A stretch of 64,000 nt of DNA from Amycolatopsis sp. FBCC-B4732 (GCF_023008405.1 NZ_CP095376.1:9652501-9716500); one strand, 5' to 3'. Shown: positions 16,050-25,153, counted from the first letter of the stretch. Numbers and translations: made by a program. The notes: generated by a model not told the origin, from the sequence alone.

Positions 16050-17831
16050 TCAGTCGGCCACGGGAGCCAGCTTGCCGGCCTCCCAGGCCGCGCGGCGCTC
16101 GGCCTGCAGGACCGGGTCCGCGACCGGGGCCGCCGACAGCAGGCGCCTCGTGTAGTCCTGCTGCGGCGAGTGGAGCACCTGGTCGCGCGTGCCGACCTCG
16201 ACCAGCTTGCCGTGCTGCATCACCGCGACGCGGTCGGCCAGGAGGTCGACCACCGCGAGGTCGTGGCTGATGAACAGGCACGCGAACTGCAGCGACTGCT
16301 GCAGGTCGAGGAACAGGTCCAGCACGCGGGCCTGCACCGACACGTCCAGCGCCGACGTCGGCTCGTCCGCGATGAGCAGCGCCGGGTCGAGCGACAGCGC
16401 GCGGGCGATGGCCACGCGCTGGCGCTGGCCGCCGGAGAGCTCGTGCGGGTAGCGGTTCATGTAGTGCCCGCCCAGCTCGACCTTGTCGAGTAGCGAACGC
16501 ACCCGTGCCGACAGCTCCTTGCCGGAGAGCACCTTGTGCAGCACCATCGGCTCGGCGATCGACTCGCCGATCGTCATCTTCGGGTCCAGCGTGGACGCCG
16601 GGTCCTGGAACACGATCGAGAAGAACCGGCGAAGCGGGCGGATCTCCTTCGCCGACATCGTCGTGATGTCCTTGCCCGCGATCGCGATCGTGCCCTGGGT
16701 CGCGCGCAGCAGCCCCACGGCGCAGCGGCCGACGGTCGACTTGCCCGAACCGGACTCGCCCACCAGGCCGACGATCTCGCCCTTGGCGATGGTCAGCGAG
16801 ACGTCGTCCACCGCGCGGTTCTTGGCCTGGCCGCGGCGGCCCGGGTACTCGAGCACCAGGTTCTTGATCTCGAGGGCCGGCGCGGCCTCCTCGATCACGG
16901 CCTCCAGCTCGGCGTCGGCGAGCCGGATCTCCTCGGCGATCTTGGCGGCCTCGGTGCTGTCGGAGGCGATCCCGGTGTCGTCGAGCAGGCGGCGGCCTTC
17001 GGGGCGCTGGCCGAGCACCGGCACCGCGGCGAGCAGCCGCCGGGTGTAGTCCTCCTTCGGCGACGCGAACAGCTCGCGCACCGGCGCCTCTTCGACGATC
17101 TCGCCCTGGTACATGACGATGACGCGGTCGGCCATGTCGGCGACGACGCCCATGTCGTGGGTGATCAGCACGATCGCGGTGTCGAGCGTGTCGCGCAGCT
17201 TGCGCAGCAGGCCGAGGATCTCGGCCTGGACCGTGACGTCGAGCGCCGTGGTCGGCTCGTCGGCGATGATGACCTTCGGGTCGCACGAGATCGCCATGGC
17301 GATCACGACGCGCTGGCGCAGGCCGCCCGACAGCTGGTGCGGGTACTGCTTGAACCGCAGCGGCGGGTTCGGGATGCCGACCATCTCGAGCAGCTCGATC
17401 GCGCGCTGGTCGGCGGCGGCCTTGGAGATGTCGAGGTGCGAGCGGAGGGACTCACGCAGCTGCCAGCCGACCGTGTAGACCGGGTTCAGCGCGGTCATCG
17501 GCTCCTGGAAGATCATCGCGACCTGGTTGCCGCGGATCTTCTGCATGTCCTTCTCTTTGAGGTCCGCCAGGTTGCGCTCGCCGAGGCGCAGCTCGCCGGC
17601 GATCCGGCTGGTCTTCGGCAGCAGGCCCAGCACCGACATCGACGTGACGGACTTGCCGGACCCGGACTCCCCGACCACGGCGACGATCTCGCCGGGCTGC
17701 ACGTCGAACCCGATGCCCTTGACGGCGTCGACGACGCCGTCCTCGGTCTGGAACGACACGCTGAGGTCGGAGATCGACAGAACGGATCCGGACACGCCGG
17801 CGACGTCCGCCGAAGTTGCTTCAGTGCTCAC
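16050..17831 (-). CDS. Fused dual ATP-binding protein of oligopeptide transporter (DppD-DppF)
   Basis: A 593-residue protein carrying two complete ABC ATPase domains in tandem, equivalent to separate DppD and DppF. Domain 1 (about 20-290) and domain 2 (about 325-575) each have Walker A GESGSGKS, a signature (LSGGLRQRV in domain 1, LSGGQRQRV in domain 2) and Walker B IADEPT. Each ends with an oligopeptide-family tail: DYTRRLLAAVPVLG and DYTRRLLSAAPVAD. GTG 17831 is preferred over TTG 17834 because GAAGGG lies at suitable distance. It is on the opposite strand to the permeases and reads towards them, so it is transcribed separately. Fused ATPases of this kind are known in actinobacteria. Confidence 0.94.
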   Translation of the reverse strand: MSTEATSADVAGVSGSVLSISDLSVSFQTEDGVVDAVKGIGFDVQPGEIVAVVGESGSGKSVTSMSVLGLLPKTSRIAGELRLGERNLADLKEKDMQKIRGNQVAMIFQEPMTALNPVYTVGWQLRESLRSHLDISKAAADQRAIELLEMVGIPNPPLRFKQYPHQLSGGLRQRVVIAMAISCDPKVIIADEPTTALDVTVQAEILGLLRKLRDTLDTAIVLITHDMGVVADMADRVIVMYQGEIVEEAPVRELFASPKEDYTRRLLAAVPVLGQRPEGRRLLDDTGIASDSTEAAKIAEEIRLADAELEAVIEEAAPALEIKNLVLEYPGRRGQAKNRAVDDVSLTIAKGEIVGLVGESGSGKSTVGRCAVGLLRATQGTIAIAGKDITTMSAKEIRPLRRFFSIVFQDPASTLDPKMTIGESIAEPMVLHKVLSGKELSARVRSLLDKVELGGHYMNRYPHELSGGQRQRVAIARALSLDPALLIADEPTSALDVSVQARVLDLFLDLQQSLQFACLFISHDLAVVDLLADRVAVMQHGKLVEVGTRDQVLHSPQQDYTRRLLSAAPVADPVLQAERRAAWEAGKLAPVAD

Positions 17832-17944
17832 CAAGATGCCCTTCGTGGGGGTACAGACGATCGCGACGCGGCGGTCGCGACTCGCGCGAGGATAACCGAG
17901 GGTGTCCCCGACGAAGGTCGGAGCACGGGAATTACGCTCAACCC

Positions 17945-18787
17945 GTGATCTCTCCGGTACCGCGCAGGCTGCTGCTCGTCCACGCCCATCCCGACGACGA
18001 GAGCATCACCACCGGCGCCACGATCGCACGATACGCCGCCGAAGGCGCCGAGGTGACCGTGGTGACCTGCACGTTGGGTGAGGAAGGCGAGATCATGCCG
18101 GGCCTGGCGGAACTGTCCGGGCTGGGCGCCTGGGCCGCCGACCAGCTGGGCGGCTACCGCGTCAGCGAGCTGACGGCCGCGTGCGCCGCGCTGGGGGTGG
18201 CCCGGCACCGTTACCTCGGCGGGATCGGCCGGTGGCGCGATTCGGGCATGGCGGGCACGCCGTCGGCGGCGCACCCGCGCGCGTTCACCGGCGGCAGCGC
18301 CGAAGAGCAGGCCGCGCAGCTGGCGGAGATCCTCGACGAGGTGCGGCCCCAGGTCGTCGTCACCTACGACGCCTTCGGCGGCTACGGCCACCCCGACCAC
18401 ATCCGCGCCCACGAGATCACGATGGCGGCGGCGCCGCGGGCGGCGTCGGTGGCGCGCGTGTTCCACACGGTGGCGTCGAGGAACGCGGTGCGCACCGGCT
18501 TGAACGCGCTGCGTGCGGGCTCGCCCGAATACGGCGTCCCGGCCGACGAAGAGCTGCCGACGACCCCGGACGAAGAGATCACGACCGTGCTCGACGTCGC
18601 CGCGCACGTCCCCGCGAAGGTGGCCGCCCTGCGCGCGCACGCGACGCAGCTGGCGGTCGTCGAGGGGCCCGTTCCGTACTTCGCGCTCACGAACGAAGTC
18701 GCCCAGCCGATCGCGTCCGAGGACTACTACGTACTGGCGCACGGTCCCGCCGAGGGTGCGGCGGACGACCTGTTCGGCGGACTGTGA
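17945..18787 (+). CDS. mshB: GlcNAc-Ins deacetylase MshB (mycothiol biosynthesis)
   Basis: Zinc deacetylase of the LmbE/PIG-L fold that converts GlcNAc-inositol to GlcN-inositol, the second enzymatic stage of mycothiol synthesis. The metal-binding motif AHPDDE occupies residues 14-19 and the second ligand motif GHPDH 148-152; Asp18 would be the general base. Length is 280 residues, slightly shorter than the M. tuberculosis enzyme. GTG 17945 is placed so that the first strand RRLLLVHAHPDDE is at the N-terminus. The stop overlaps the next gene by four bases. The following membrane protein matches the M. tuberculosis mshB-Rv1171 order, supporting MshB over a generic PIG-L deacetylase. Confidence 0.9.
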   Translation: MISPVPRRLLLVHAHPDDESITTGATIARYAAEGAEVTVVTCTLGEEGEIMPGLAELSGLGAWAADQLGGYRVSELTAACAALGVARHRYLGGIGRWRDSGMAGTPSAAHPRAFTGGSAEEQAAQLAEILDEVRPQVVVTYDAFGGYGHPDHIRAHEITMAAAPRAASVARVFHTVASRNAVRTGLNALRAGSPEYGVPADEELPTTPDEEITTVLDVAAHVPAKVAALRAHATQLAVVEGPVPYFALTNEVAQPIASEDYYVLAHGPAEGAADDLFGGL

Positions 18788-19173
18788 CCGTGGAACCGCT
18801 GACCTGGCAGCAGCGGCTGCTCCTGCTGGTGCTCGTCTTCGACACGGTGCTGCTGGCGATCGTCGAGCTGTTCTTCCTGCCGCTGCGGATCGGGGTCGTG
18901 CCGCTGCCGGTGACGGTGCTGGTCGGCGCGGTGACCACGCCGTGGCTGGTGTCGACCACCGCGAAGCTGGTGCGGCCCGCTCTTTCGTGGGTACCCCTCG
19001 CCGTGTGGGTGCTCGTCGTGTTCGGGGTCGGCATGCTGGGTCCGGGCGGCGATCTGGTGCTGATCCAGGACTGGCGGGCCCTGCTGTTGCTCGGCGCGAG
19101 CGCGCTGCCGGGCGCACTGGTGCTCGGCGGCGGGCTGGGCCGTGCGGTGGGAAGGGGAGCGGGACGTGGCTGA
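18784..19173 (+). CDS. Small membrane protein, Rv1171-like
   Basis: A 129-residue integral membrane protein with four hydrophobic helices: about 12-33, 38-60, 66-85 and 95-118. The GTG at 18784 overlaps the mshB stop (GTGA). It is the positional equivalent of M. tuberculosis Rv1171, which follows mshB there too. No catalytic motif is visible. The ending RAVGRGAGRG is low complexity. Coupling to mshB suggests co-expression with mycothiol synthesis but its function is unknown. It overlaps the next gene by eight bases. Confidence 0.82.
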   Translation: MTVEPLTWQQRLLLLVLVFDTVLLAIVELFFLPLRIGVVPLPVTVLVGAVTTPWLVSTTAKLVRPALSWVPLAVWVLVVFGVGMLGPGGDLVLIQDWRALLLLGASALPGALVLGGGLGRAVGRGAGRG

Positions 19174-19945
19174 GGCGATTTCCGACGGGCAGGTCGTGGC
19201 GGTGCTGCGGCCGTTCGTGCGCGCGTGCGGGCCGATGCTCGACGCGCTGCGCGAGTCCGACCCGTTCGGCCTTCAGGCCCGCGCGGCGGACGACCTGGCC
19301 GAGGTCGAGTCCGGCCTGAAGGCGAAGCTGATCCACGGCGTCACGTCGGTGAAGGTCCCCGGCACGGCGGCGTGGGCCCGGATGACGGGCTACGACCGGT
19401 CCAGCTGGTGGATGAACCGCGTCGGCCGCTTCACGGCGGTGCTGACGTCGATCCCGGGCCTGGGCGGCGCCCTGGCCGACCGGCTGCCGGTGCAGGACGC
19501 GCTGGGCGCGGCGTCGCAGGGGCTGCTGCTGTGCGCGATCGCGGGCGAGTACGGCGTCACGGACGTCGGCACGCGCGTGCGCCTGATCGCGTGGGTGCTC
19601 TTCGAGCGGGACATCGACGCCGACCTCGCGGCGGGCAAGCACGCGGAGCACGACGAAGCCGCGGAGGCGGACGAAGCCGCGAGGTTGACCGAAGAACTGA
19701 CAGCGTCGGAGAAGAAGCACGGCAAGGCGACGGTCAAGGCCGCCGGCCGCACGCTGTGGCGGCTCGGGCGCGGGCTGCTCGGGATCACGGGGGAACTGGA
19801 GAAGCGGCCCCGCGGCAACTTCCTGCACCGTGCGATCGGCATGTTGCCGGTCGTCGGCGCGGCGGGGGACTACTTCGGGGAACGGTCGGGCCTGCGGGAA
19901 GTCTGGAAGCGGGCGCACGTCTGGCTGACGGAGCACCGCGCCTGA
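19166..19945 (+). CDS. Conserved hypothetical protein, 259 residues
   Basis: Unrecognised cytosolic protein. GTG 19166 follows a GGGGAG Shine-Dalgarno and overlaps the preceding membrane-protein gene by eight bases, so it is the third gene of the mshB unit. The sequence is mixed alpha-helical, with an Ala/Glu-rich charged central segment (AEHDEAAEADEAARLTEEL, about residues 155-175) likely to form a coiled coil or flexible linker. It ends in a basic region (WRLGRGLLGITGELEKRPRG) and WLTEHRA. No signal peptide or clear membrane span is seen. The operon position hints at a mycothiol or envelope link, but there is no direct evidence for a function. Confidence 0.75.
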   Translation: MAEAISDGQVVAVLRPFVRACGPMLDALRESDPFGLQARAADDLAEVESGLKAKLIHGVTSVKVPGTAAWARMTGYDRSSWWMNRVGRFTAVLTSIPGLGGALADRLPVQDALGAASQGLLLCAIAGEYGVTDVGTRVRLIAWVLFERDIDADLAAGKHAEHDEAAEADEAARLTEELTASEKKHGKATVKAAGRTLWRLGRGLLGITGELEKRPRGNFLHRAIGMLPVVGAAGDYFGERSGLREVWKRAHVWLTEHRA

Positions 19946-19973
19946 CCTTCCCGCGCGGCGCCCCCGCCAAACC

Positions 19974-20750
19974 TCAGTTCCAGAACTGGAAGACGCTGAA
20001 CCCGATCTGCGCACCGTCCACATAGCCCCCGAAGGCGCCGAAGATCGAGTACGAGGCGTTCCACAGGAGCGCGTTCGCCGGCTTGATGAACCACAGGATG
20101 GCGAACAGGATGATCGGCGCCCACGGGCGGACCTGCGCGCCGATTTCGCGGGCGCGCGGGGGCAGGTACGGCTCGATCGCGCCCCAGCCGTCGAGGCCGG
20201 GGATCGGGAGGATGTTGAGGATGAAGGTCACGATCTGCAGCAGCGCCAGGTAGGACATCGCGATCACGAGGCCGCCCGCCATCGGGACCAGCGCGACCAC
20301 CAGCGCCAGCGCCGCGCCGACCGCGAGGTTGCTCAGCGGACCCGCCAGCGACACCCAGGACGACGTCCCCCGGGAGCGCAGCGCGCCGCGGTTGATCCAG
20401 ACCGCGCCGCCCGGGAGCGGGATGCCGCCGATGATGAGGAAGATCAACGGCAGGACGATCGACAGGACCGGATCGGTGTACTTCCGCACGTCCAGGGTCA
20501 GGTAACCCTTGTGGGCGACGCTGTAGTCGCCGCCGCGGTAGGCGACCATCGCGTGGCCGAACTCGTGCAGCGACAGCGACGCCACCCAGCCGGCGGCGAC
20601 GAAGATCACGACGCCGGCGATGAGCAGCGGGTCGCGGTCGCGGACGAAAACGGTGTTGATGTCACCGAACGCGGCCATCGCCCCACCGGCGACGGTGAGC
20701 GCGAGGATGCCGAGGAAGACCGGGCTGGGGCGCACTGCTGACTTCTGCAC
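19974..20750 (-). CDS. Site-2 protease family (M50) membrane metallopeptidase
   Basis: Polytopic zinc protease of 258 residues. The HEFGH zinc motif is at 62-66, inside a transmembrane helix, and the third-ligand motif LPIPGLDGWG near 182-191. About six hydrophobic helices are visible and there is no PDZ domain, placing it in the compact SpoIVFB/Rip3-like subgroup that lacks PDZ. Candidate starts are GTG 20750 and GTG 20735; a GGGAG only two bases from the first makes the choice uncertain. It converges on the mshB unit with 28 bases between stops and diverges from whiB2. Such proteases clip membrane anti-sigma factors or other proteins; the substrate here is unknown. Confidence 0.9.
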   Translation of the reverse strand: MQKSAVRPSPVFLGILALTVAGGAMAAFGDINTVFVRDRDPLLIAGVVIFVAAGWVASLSLHEFGHAMVAYRGGDYSVAHKGYLTLDVRKYTDPVLSIVLPLIFLIIGGIPLPGGAVWINRGALRSRGTSSWVSLAGPLSNLAVGAALALVVALVPMAGGLVIAMSYLALLQIVTFILNILPIPGLDGWGAIEPYLPPRAREIGAQVRPWAPIILFAILWFIKPANALLWNASYSIFGAFGGYVDGAQIGFSVFQFWN

Positions 20751-20841
20751 GACTCCCAGTCTTCCGTATGCCCGGTGTGAAGTTACCGGCGTGTCCCCTT
20801 GCGCGATCGGGCTCCGACGTCCCCCGAACTCGCTACTCCGC

Positions 20842-20870
20842 TTGACCTGACCGCACTACACGGGTGTAAT
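20842..20870 (+). promoter_or_regulatory. whiB2 promoter
   Basis: TTGACC (20842-20847) and TGTAAT (20865-20870) with a 17-base spacer form a strong vegetative promoter. The predicted transcript start near 20877 gives an untranslated leader of about 80 bases that contains a GC hairpin (TCGCCGCC/GGCGGCGA, around 20884-20910). Confidence 0.7.
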
Positions 20871-20959
20871 CACAGTGATGTCATTCGCCGCCAGAGGGGG
20901 CGGCGAGTGTCGTTTCACCACCGCCAGCCTGGGGAGTGCTAGGGAGCGAGGAGGCGGAC

Positions 20960-21286
20960 GTGCGGTTGGAAGCCGATGGTAAGGAATGGGGGCACGTCAT
21001 GAGTTGGGGCGAGATCCCGGAGCAGGCTCTGGGAGATCTCACCGAGCTCATCGATGCCACCGAAGAAGAGCAGGATTGGCAGGAACGCGCCCTGTGCGCG
21101 CAGACGGACCCGGAGGCGTTCTTCCCCGAGAAGGGCGGCTCCACCCGCGAAGCCAAGCGGATCTGCCTGGGCTGCGAGGTCAAGGACGAGTGCCTTGAGT
21201 ACGCGCTGGCCAAGGACGAACGCTTCGGCATCTGGGGTGGTCTGTCCGAGCGGGAGCGCCGGAAGCTGAAGAAACGCGTCGTTTGA
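20960..21286 (+). CDS. whiB2: WhiB2-type iron-sulfur transcription factor
   Basis: WhiB-like regulator of 108 residues (or 95 from ATG 20999). The four iron-sulfur cysteines are Cys46, Cys69, Cys72 and Cys78 (CLGCEVKDEC). The WhiB turn is GIWGG and the basic tail RERRKLKKRVV. The core EAFFPEKGGSTREAK matches M. tuberculosis WhiB2/Streptomyces WhiB, which act with WhiA in the switch to septation. GTG 20960 is preferred because GAGGAGG lies five bases upstream; the ATG is an alternative. The location next to mannose-precursor genes matches M. tuberculosis Rv3260c. A cluster of palindromes follows the gene. Confidence 0.94.
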   Translation: MRLEADGKEWGHVMSWGEIPEQALGDLTELIDATEEEQDWQERALCAQTDPEAFFPEKGGSTREAKRICLGCEVKDECLEYALAKDERFGIWGGLSERERRKLKKRVV

Positions 21287-21293
21287 GGGGGAG

Positions 21294-21365
21294 TCACCGG
21301 TGATGCGTCGCGTCACCGGTGATTCCACGTGGTGAACGCCCGGCGTGGGTTCACCACCGGGTGAC
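21294..21365. promoter_or_regulatory. Cluster of TCACC..GGTGA palindromes
   Basis: The perfect palindrome TCACCGGTGA occurs at 21294-21303 and 21313-21322 (19 bases centre to centre). A related TCACC-N5-GGTGA-like site lies at 21351-21365. All sit between whiB2 and the glycosyltransferase gene, where a promoter for the latter is expected. They are a candidate multi-site operator; the regulator is unknown. Confidence 0.45.
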
Positions 21366-21419
21366 GGGCCGGGGCCGTAGGGTGGCCGCACCGACCCGCC
21401 GCCTGATCTGGAGCGTTCG

Positions 21420-24400
21420 TTGCCCCGCACCGCCGCGCCGCCCGTCCTGCGCACCGCGCCCGTTCTGGCCATTGTGGTCTGTCACAACGGCGAAAACTGG
21501 CTGCCGCTGGCGCTTTCTTCGTTGCGCCGCAGCACCGTCCGGCCGCGGCACGTGCTGGCCGTCGACACCGGCTCCACGGACGCGACCGCGCGGCTGCTCG
21601 CCGAAGCGGCGGACGACCCCGGCTCGGATTCTTCTCCCGTGCTCTCCGGCGTCATCACACTTTCGAGCGACACCGGCTTCGCGGCCGCGGTCGCCGAGGC
21701 CGTCGGGCACGCCACCGAACGCTGGGGCGACCCCGGATCGTGGCTGTGGCTGCTGCACGACGACTGCGCGCCCGAGCCCGACTGCCTCGACGAACTCCTG
21801 CGCGTCGCCACGAAAACGCCGTCGGCGACCGTGCTCGGCGCCCTCGGGCTCGACTGGACGGACCCGCGGCTGATCGTCGAAGCCGGCCTGTCCACCGACG
21901 CCTCCGGGCACCGCCAGCAGGTCGCCGCGCTCGGCGAGGAGCCGGCCGAGGTGCTCGCCGTGCCCAGCGCGGGCTCGCTCGTGCGCCGCGACGCGTGGGA
22001 CGACCTCGGCGGCTTCGACCCCGGTTTCCCCTTGCTGCGCGAGGATCTCGACTTCGGCTGGCGCGCCAACGCGGCCGGCGGGATCGTCCTCTCCGTGCCG
22101 ACCGCGCGGGTCCGGCACGCGCGGGCGGTCACCACCGGCCAGCGCACGGCGGACGCCGTCACCGCGCCGCTGCCCGCCGCGAACCGGGCTCACGGGCTGC
22201 GCGTCTTCCTGGTGAACTGCTCGCCCTTTTCCTTCTGGCTGGGGATGATCCGGCTCCCGCTGCTCTCGGTGCTGCGCGCGCTGGCGTTCGTCCTGCTGCG
22301 CCGCACCGGCGAAGCGCGGGCCGAGTTCGCCGCGGCCGCGTACCTCCTCAGTGGACGCGGCGGATTGCGCGCCGCCCGGGGCCGCCGGCGGCGGAATCCG
22401 CGGCCGGGCACGGTGCGCGGGCTCTTCACCGGGCGCGTCACCCGCCTCCGCAACGCTTTCCGCGCGGGCGTGGTCGGCCTGGTGCGCCGGGGCGTGGAGA
22501 GCGACGTCGCGCTCGGCCGGGTCCCCGAGACCGTCGAAACCGAGTCGGCGTGGGTCACACCGGAAGCGCTCGACGCCCGCGAGACCCGTCCCGTCGGCCC
22601 GGGCGCGCTGCCCGCGGGCGCGCTGCGCGGGATCGGCTCACGCGGTTCCGGGCTGCGCCGGCCGGGCACGCTCGTCGCCGTCACGCTGCCGGAAACCGCG
22701 GCGCCGGAACCGGTCTCCGACGAACCGGCCGAAGAGGCCGAGCCCGAACTCGTCTTCGTCGAGGTCAACCGGCGGCGGGTGCTCGCGGCCACGATCTTCG
22801 CGCCGCCGGTCGTGCTGCTCGTCGTGATGACGGCGCTCGGGCTGGTCGTCAACCGCGCCCGGCTCGGCCTCGACCTCTTCGGCGGCAAGCTGCTCCCGGT
22901 CGGCGGGCTGGGCGAGCTCTGGTCGTCGTACCTCACGCCGTGGCACGCGATCGCGGGCGGCACCGGCGCCCCCGCGTCGGCGACGCTGCCGGTGCTCGGC
23001 ACGCTCGGCGCGGTCTTCGCCCCGCTCGGCGGGCCGGCCGCGCTCGTCGCGATCCTGCTCCTCGGCGACATCCCCTTGGCGGCGCTGAGCGCGTACGTGG
23101 CGACGCGGCGGCTTCGCGTGCGCCGCTGGGTGCGCGCGGTCGTCGCGGCGACGTACGCGCTCCTGCCCGCGGCGACTGCCGGAGTGGCGCAGGGCCGGCT
23201 CGACGTCGTCGTGGTGCACCTCGTGCTGCCGCTGGTGGCCGCCGGCATCGCCGGGCTGCTCGTGCACGCGGACACGCGCTGGCTGCACGTTTCCGCGCTC
23301 TCGGCGTTCGGGGTGGCGCTGCTGGGCGCGTTTTCCCCGCTGGCGCACGGGCTCGCGCTCGCCGGGCTGCTGATCGGGTTCGTCGTGCTGCCCGCGCCGA
23401 CCGGGCTGGCCCGGCGGATCGCGTCGGTCGGCATCGTGGTGCTGCTGCCGCTGGCGCTGCTGCTGCCGTGGCCGACCGTGTTGCTGCGGCACCCGGAACT
23501 GCTCGTGCAGGGCCTCGGCGGCGCGGCCGCGGCGGTGTCCGGCACCGACCTGGCCGGCCTCGACCCCGGCGGGCCGGGCGCGTGGCCGATCGGCGTCGCG
23601 GTGATCGCCGCGGCGCTCGTGGCGGTGGTCGTCCGCCCGACGAAGCTCGCCGCGGGCGGGATCGCGCTGGCGGTGCTCGGCGCGGGCGGCCTGGTCCTGG
23701 TCCGGCTGGTCACGGCGGCGCCGATGCAGGGCGGCACCGCGGCCCACGGCTACGCGGGCGTCCCGCTGCTGATCGTCGGCGCCGGGCTGCTGTGGGTCGT
23801 GCTCGGTTCGTGGCAGCGCGGCGGTTCGGCCGGGGTGCCGTCGCCGTGGCTGCCGCAGGTGATGGCGGTGGCCGGGGTGGTGGTGTTCCTGGCACTGGCG
23901 GGCGGCGCCGTCGCCGTCGGCGGTCAGGGCCCGCTCCGCGCGGGTCCGCGCCCCGCGCTGGCCCCCGAAGCCGCGGCGGAGATCTCGGCGTCCGGCCGGT
24001 CGGTGCTGGACCTGGCGTCCGACGCGACCCGCCAGATCGGCGGCCGCCTGCCCCACTACGGCGACGACGAGCTGGCCCCGCCCCCGGGCACCCCGGCCCG
24101 CCTGGCGGCGTGGCGCCGCGACCTCGGCCAAGGCGACGCGGCAGCCGTCCAGCGCACGTTCGCGGCCGCGGCCGCCGCCGGCGTGGAGTACGTGGTGCTG
24201 CCGCCGGGAGCGGACCCGCGGGCGTACCCGCCGCTGGCGAAGGACCTGGTCTCGGTGGCCGCCCCGACGTCGGACGGCCGCGGCGTCCTCCGCCTGCTCG
24301 CCCCGGCGGGCCAGGTGATCCTCATCTCCCCGGAGCAGGCGAAGGCAGCGGTCACGGGCGGCGGCGCCCCGGGTCTGGCGCCGGGCGTGGCCCCGGTCCA

Positions 24401-24683
24401 GGCGGGTCTCCCGGACGTGCGCGTGCGGGTCTCGGACGGCCCGACCGGCCGCCTGCTGGTGCTGGCGGCGGAACAGGAAGCGGGCTGGAAGGCCTCGGTG
24501 GGCGGCAAGAGCGTCCCGATCGTGCCGGCGTGGGGCCACCAGGTGGCGGTGTCGGTCCCGCCGACGCCGTCGGAGGTGACGGTGGAGTACCCGGGAACGG
24601 AACGCAACCTGTTGCTGCTGGCCCAGCTGGCGGCGGTGTTGTTCACCCTGCTGACGGCGGTCCCGGCCCGCCGCCGCCCGTGA
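21420..24683 (+). CDS. Giant membrane-bound family 2 glycosyltransferase
   Basis: A 1087-residue protein. Residues about 14-270 form a GT-A catalytic domain: nucleotide-binding strand LAIVVCHNGENW, VDTGSTDAT, the DXD-like HDD at 113-115, and acceptor/base motif LLREDLDFGW near 200. A Pro/Arg-rich linker follows, and from about residue 455 a multi-helix membrane region (at least ten spans) to about 840, then a C-terminal extracytoplasmic domain ending in one last helix (LLLLAQLAAVLFTLLTAV). TTG 21420 has GGAG seven bases upstream. The stop overlaps the next start by four bases. Neighbouring mannose-precursor genes suggest a role in envelope glycan or lipoglycan assembly; donor and acceptor are not readable. 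Confidence 0.88.
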   Translation: MPRTAAPPVLRTAPVLAIVVCHNGENWLPLALSSLRRSTVRPRHVLAVDTGSTDATARLLAEAADDPGSDSSPVLSGVITLSSDTGFAAAVAEAVGHATERWGDPGSWLWLLHDDCAPEPDCLDELLRVATKTPSATVLGALGLDWTDPRLIVEAGLSTDASGHRQQVAALGEEPAEVLAVPSAGSLVRRDAWDDLGGFDPGFPLLREDLDFGWRANAAGGIVLSVPTARVRHARAVTTGQRTADAVTAPLPAANRAHGLRVFLVNCSPFSFWLGMIRLPLLSVLRALAFVLLRRTGEARAEFAAAAYLLSGRGGLRAARGRRRRNPRPGTVRGLFTGRVTRLRNAFRAGVVGLVRRGVESDVALGRVPETVETESAWVTPEALDARETRPVGPGALPAGALRGIGSRGSGLRRPGTLVAVTLPETAAPEPVSDEPAEEAEPELVFVEVNRRRVLAATIFAPPVVLLVVMTALGLVVNRARLGLDLFGGKLLPVGGLGELWSSYLTPWHAIAGGTGAPASATLPVLGTLGAVFAPLGGPAALVAILLLGDIPLAALSAYVATRRLRVRRWVRAVVAATYALLPAATAGVAQGRLDVVVVHLVLPLVAAGIAGLLVHADTRWLHVSALSAFGVALLGAFSPLAHGLALAGLLIGFVVLPAPTGLARRIASVGIVVLLPLALLLPWPTVLLRHPELLVQGLGGAAAAVSGTDLAGLDPGGPGAWPIGVAVIAAALVAVVVRPTKLAAGGIALAVLGAGGLVLVRLVTAAPMQGGTAAHGYAGVPLLIVGAGLLWVVLGSWQRGGSAGVPSPWLPQVMAVAGVVVFLALAGGAVAVGGQGPLRAGPRPALAPEAAAEISASGRSVLDLASDATRQIGGRLPHYGDDELAPPPGTPARLAAWRRDLGQGDAAAVQRTFAAAAAAGVEYVVLPPGADPRAYPPLAKDLVSVAAPTSDGRGVLRLLAPAGQVILISPEQAKAAVTGGGAPGLAPGVAPVQAGLPDVRVRVSDGPTGRLLVLAAEQEAGWKASVGGKSVPIVPAWGHQVAVSVPPTPSEVTVEYPGTERNLLLLAQLAAVLFTLLTAVPARRRP

Positions 24684-25153
24684 CGGTCACCGCGCAGTGG
24701 GTCCACGTGTCGTGGACGAAGCACTCGCGTGGCGGTCCGGCCGCGGCGGTCCGCAACGCGGTCCCGGCCGGCTTCGCGCTGCCCGCGCTGCCGGGCGGGG
24801 TCGCGCACGTGGGGCGGCTGCGCGAGCAGGACGGGTTCGCGCCGGTCGCGTCGTCGGAGAGCCTCCGGGACGTGCCAGTGGACCTGCGGGAGGCCGATGG
24901 TCGCCTGAGGGTGCTGCCCCGCGTCGGCGAGCTGTTCGGGATCCCGCCCCGCGAGCGGCGCCCACCGGCGGTGAAGCTCGCGCCGGGCGAGTGGCTGCGC
25001 TGGCGGCTCAACTACCGCTTCAGCAGCGCGGCGGGCAGGCAGGATTGGTCGTACTGGCCGGACACGTTCAACATCGGCTACGGCGAGCTGCCCGCCGACG
25101 CGTTCCTGGGCGAGCCCACGTACTTCGTCGACGAGCGGGGGCCGGTCCGGTAG
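24680..25153 (+). CDS. Hypothetical protein coupled to the glycosyltransferase
   Basis: A 157-residue protein without signal peptide or membrane span. The GTG at 24680 overlaps the glycosyltransferase stop (GTGA), so it is co-translated with it. The sequence contains WVHVSWTKHSRGGPA near the N-terminus and a C-terminal aromatic-rich portion (GEWLRWRLNYRFSSAAGRQD, WSYWPDTFNIGYG). I do not recognise a family. Codon usage is like its neighbours. Coupling suggests a role linked to the glycosyltransferase. The gene ends exactly where a tandem repeat array begins. Confidence 0.72.
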   Translation: MTVTAQWVHVSWTKHSRGGPAAAVRNAVPAGFALPALPGGVAHVGRLREQDGFAPVASSESLRDVPVDLREADGRLRVLPRVGELFGIPPRERRPPAVKLAPGEWLRWRLNYRFSSAAGRQDWSYWPDTFNIGYGELPADAFLGEPTYFVDERGPVR

